7,663 bases of DNA from an uncultured Eubacteriales bacterium (lineage in GTDB: Bacteria > Bacillota > Clostridia > Oscillospirales > Acutalibacteraceae). The stretch covers positions 1 through 7,663 of the forward strand of contig CAKSQZ010000037.1 of assembly GCA_934486895.1 (NCBI GenBank), in the 5' to 3' direction. Shown piece after piece: positions 5,894 to 7,663 of the stretch; positions within the stretch are counted from its first letter, which is position 1, and every line of letters begins with the position of its first letter. The notes below the pieces were generated by a model. The model saw only the letters and a program-made list of their open reading frames with translations, did not search any database and was not told the origin of the DNA. Both the position numbers and the translations under genes were made by a program.

Positions 5894-7216
5894 ATGGGAA
5901 TTGAATCGCTCAGCGATGTATGGGACAATGTTTGTTCCGAAATAAAAAAAGAAGTAAGCGAAGTTTCGTTTGAAACATGGATCTCGCAGTTATCGCTCAA
6001 AAAAATTCATGAAAAAGACGTTATTCTGTTTGTTAAAACAGATTTTCAGCGCAATGTTATTCTTGAAAACTATTTCAAAATAATCGAAAACGCATTTTTG
6101 AATGTCCTCGGCTTTTCGGTGCAGATCGCCATTCAGACCGAGAACGACATTAAAGTTTCCTCTTTTTCGGATATGCCGATGAAAAACAACCGCTACGAAT
6201 ACACTTTCGATACATTCATTGTCGGTTCATCCAACGAATTTGCTCATGCAATGGCGGTCGCCGTTGCGGAAAAGCCGTTTAATAATGTATTCAATCCCCT
6301 GTTTCTCTACGGCAATTCGGGACTCGGAAAAACTCACCTTCTCTATGCGATAAAGGAGCGTGTTAACACACTGTATCCCGAAAAGACGGTGCTTTTAGTC
6401 ACAGCGGAAACTTTTTTCAATGATTTTTATTCGTCATTGCCGCAGAACAATAACAATGCCGAGCAGTTCAGAGAGAAATACAGAGGCGCGGATGTCCTGC
6501 TGATCGACGATATTCAGTTCATGGGCGGCAAGGATCAGATGCAGATCGCATTTTTCAATACATTCAATCATCTGCGTGATTCTCAAAAGCAGATCGTTGT
6601 CACTTCCGACCGTCCGCCTAAGGATATTGCGTCGCTCGACGACCGTATTAAAAACCGGTTTGAACAGGGAATGCTCGCTCAGATCGAAATGCCCGAATTC
6701 GAAACAAGGGCTAAGATCATCGAAAGAAAGGCCGAGGCTCTTGATTTTGACCTTTCCGAAGACCTTATTTATTATCTCGCAGGCGAGCTGCACAGAGATA
6801 TCAGGCAGTTAGAAGGCGTTGTTAAAAAGCTGCACGCTTATTCGATACTCGGGCATCCGATAAACCGTGCGTCGGTTCAGAACGCTATAAAGGAAATGAT
6901 ATTGGAAATCCAGCCGGAAGTCGCATCGATCGATAATATCTTGGCTGAGATTGCAAGGACATATGTCGTCTCGATCGACGATATTAAATCCGAAAAGAGG
7001 GATGCGACTATTTCCCACGCTCGGCAGGTATGTATGTATGTTTCGCGCGAAATAACGGGAAAATCCTATGAGCAGATCGGTAAGGAGATCGGAGACAAGC
7101 ATTATTCGACGGTGCTTTACGCCTGCAAGAATGTCAAAGCCGTTATGAAAAAGGATAAAAAGGAAAGAGATACGATCGAAACGATCATCAAAAACCTGAA
7201 ATCCCCCCAAAAATAA
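5894..7216 (+). CDS. dnaA: Chromosomal replication initiator DnaA
   Basis: The AAA+ initiator that binds origin boxes, forms an ATP-dependent filament and melts the origin. It has 440 residues, a usual length. Domain I covers about 1-82, with a short linker to about 100. Domain III has Walker A GNSGLGKT (140-147), Walker B LLIDDIQ (202-208), sensor 1 VVTSDRPP (235-242), an arginine-finger region DDRIKNRFEQG (249-259) and sensor 2 HRDIRQLEG (300-308). Domain IV, the DNA-binding helix-turn-helix, spans about 345-440. Its signature, normally close to GGRDHTTVIHA, reads GDKHYSTVLYA at 400-410: the aspartate and histidine that contact DNA in the E. coli protein are replaced by H403 and Y404. The start at 5894 has AAAGGA (5878-5883) ten bases upstream. 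It is transcribed from its own promoter. The right-hand neighbour, expected to be dnaN, is outside the window. Confidence 0.97.
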   Translation: MGIESLSDVWDNVCSEIKKEVSEVSFETWISQLSLKKIHEKDVILFVKTDFQRNVILENYFKIIENAFLNVLGFSVQIAIQTENDIKVSSFSDMPMKNNRYEYTFDTFIVGSSNEFAHAMAVAVAEKPFNNVFNPLFLYGNSGLGKTHLLYAIKERVNTLYPEKTVLLVTAETFFNDFYSSLPQNNNNAEQFREKYRGADVLLIDDIQFMGGKDQMQIAFFNTFNHLRDSQKQIVVTSDRPPKDIASLDDRIKNRFEQGMLAQIEMPEFETRAKIIERKAEALDFDLSEDLIYYLAGELHRDIRQLEGVVKKLHAYSILGHPINRASVQNAIKEMILEIQPEVASIDNILAEIARTYVVSIDDIKSEKRDATISHARQVCMYVSREITGKSYEQIGKEIGDKHYSTVLYACKNVKAVMKKDKKERDTIETIIKNLKSPQK

Positions 7217-7496
7217 GCGGCAATGCCGCAGATAGGACGCGGGGAGTTTCTGCGAGGTGTTGGTTTTAATACCCGACATTCGGTCGAGCGTTAAAGGTTA
7301 GTAAATATGATAACCGATTACGGCACGCCCTCCATGGCAATGGTCGGGCAATAAAGGCAGCTCACAGCAGAAACCAAGTGCGGCATAGCATCCGTGCTAA
7401 CGGGCAGCAGAGCTGCTTTGCACGCTCGACCGACGGTCGGGCAATAAAGGCAGCTCACAGCACAGACTCGGTGCGGCATGCCCTCCGCGGCAGCGG
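7217..7496. repeat. Intergenic hairpin-mosaic repeat region 4 (both orientations)
   Basis: It begins at the base after the dnaA stop codon with a GCGGC-AAT-GCCGC hairpin (7217-7229). The first part, to about 7290, is in reverse orientation (GACGCGGGGAGTTTCTGCG, then the H3 form CCCGACATTCGGTCGAGC at 7272-7289). The remainder is forward: H1 as CCATGGCAATGG (7332-7343), CCGTGCTAACGG (7392-7403) and CCGCGGCAGCGG (7485-7496), H2 as GCAGC-AGA-GCTGC (7404-7416) and H3 as CGACCGACGGTCG (7428-7440). A 28-base direct repeat (7342-7369 and 7435-7462) contains GGCAGCTCACAGCA. No gene or terminator is supported here. Confidence 0.88.
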
Positions 7497-7663
7497 TTCA
7501 CAAAGTTTTTCACAATTCATAATAAACTTTTCACATATATGTTGAAAAGTTTTAACGGAAAAAGTTTTTCATAAAATTTTTAAAAAACCGATGTTAAAAA
7601 TTTTCGGTTGTATTTATCGTCAGAAATGCGAAAAATCGCAGTTTTCACGGTTTTCCACATAGC
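7497..7663. other. Candidate oriC segment: AT-rich DNA with TTTTC(C)ACA sites
   Basis: Directly after the GC-rich repeats the sequence becomes very AT-rich. It carries TTTTCACA at 7507-7514 and 7528-7535, TGTTGAAAA (the complement of TTTTCAACA) at 7540-7548, TTTTCACG at 7642-7649 and TTTTCCACA at 7651-7659, the last one base from the DnaA box TTATCCACA. AAACTTTTCA (7524-7533) and TGAAAAGTTT (7543-7552) form a perfect 10-bp inverted repeat. The nearly pure A/T stretch at 7560-7604 could serve as the unwinding element. A small hairpin TGCGA-AAAA-TCGCA lies at 7627-7640. The dnaA-dnaN gap is a usual site for oriC in Firmicutes. No open frame is present; the segment is cut by the window edge. Confidence 0.6.

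Noticed and set aside
7586..7640. Terminator of dnaA (AACCGA/TCGGTT or TGCGA/TCGCA hairpins)
   Set aside because: Short stems, a long loop in the first case and no continuous T tract; they are more likely part of the AT-rich origin segment.

Overview
The window reads as chromosomal DNA of an anaerobic, low-to-moderate GC Firmicute, most likely a gut-type clostridium of the Ruminococcaceae/Oscillospiraceae kind. The grounds are a rubredoxin-first rubrerythrin, a 912-residue SecA with a C-terminal zinc tail, a DegV-family protein, strong AGGAGG-type ribosome sites and textbook sigma-A promoters. This placement is inference; no rRNA or other decisive marker is present.

Layout, left to right. 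Positions 1-60 hold a strong minus-strand promoter that fires off the left edge, with a CIRCE-like half site at its start point. Four plus-strand genes follow: a reverse-type rubrerythrin (297-839) with its own promoter, a PerR/Fur-like operator and a terminator; secA (1487-4225) with its own promoter and a perfect inverted repeat at the start of transcription; degV (4565-5434), with no visible promoter and probably read through from secA; and dnaA (5894-7216) with its own promoter and a leader inverted repeat. The last 167 bases are AT-rich, contain several TTTTC(C)ACA-like sites and look like part of an origin of replication, presumably between dnaA and an off-window dnaN.

The striking feature is what fills the gaps. 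Four intergenic stretches (about 918-1410, 4226-4534, 5435-5710 and 7217-7496) are mosaics of the same short GC-rich hairpin modules, in both orientations. Three of the four begin directly after a stop codon (secA, degV, dnaA). Copies of two hairpin modules differ by paired, compensating substitutions in the stems, so base pairing rather than primary sequence appears to be conserved. I see no transposase or other gene for them in the window and do not recognise the family. They are the best candidate here for something undescribed.

The genes do not form one pathway: oxidative-stress defence (rubrerythrin), protein export (SecA), fatty-acid binding (DegV) and replication initiation (DnaA). The main gene-level oddity is a divergent DNA-recognition motif in DnaA next to equally non-canonical candidate DnaA boxes.
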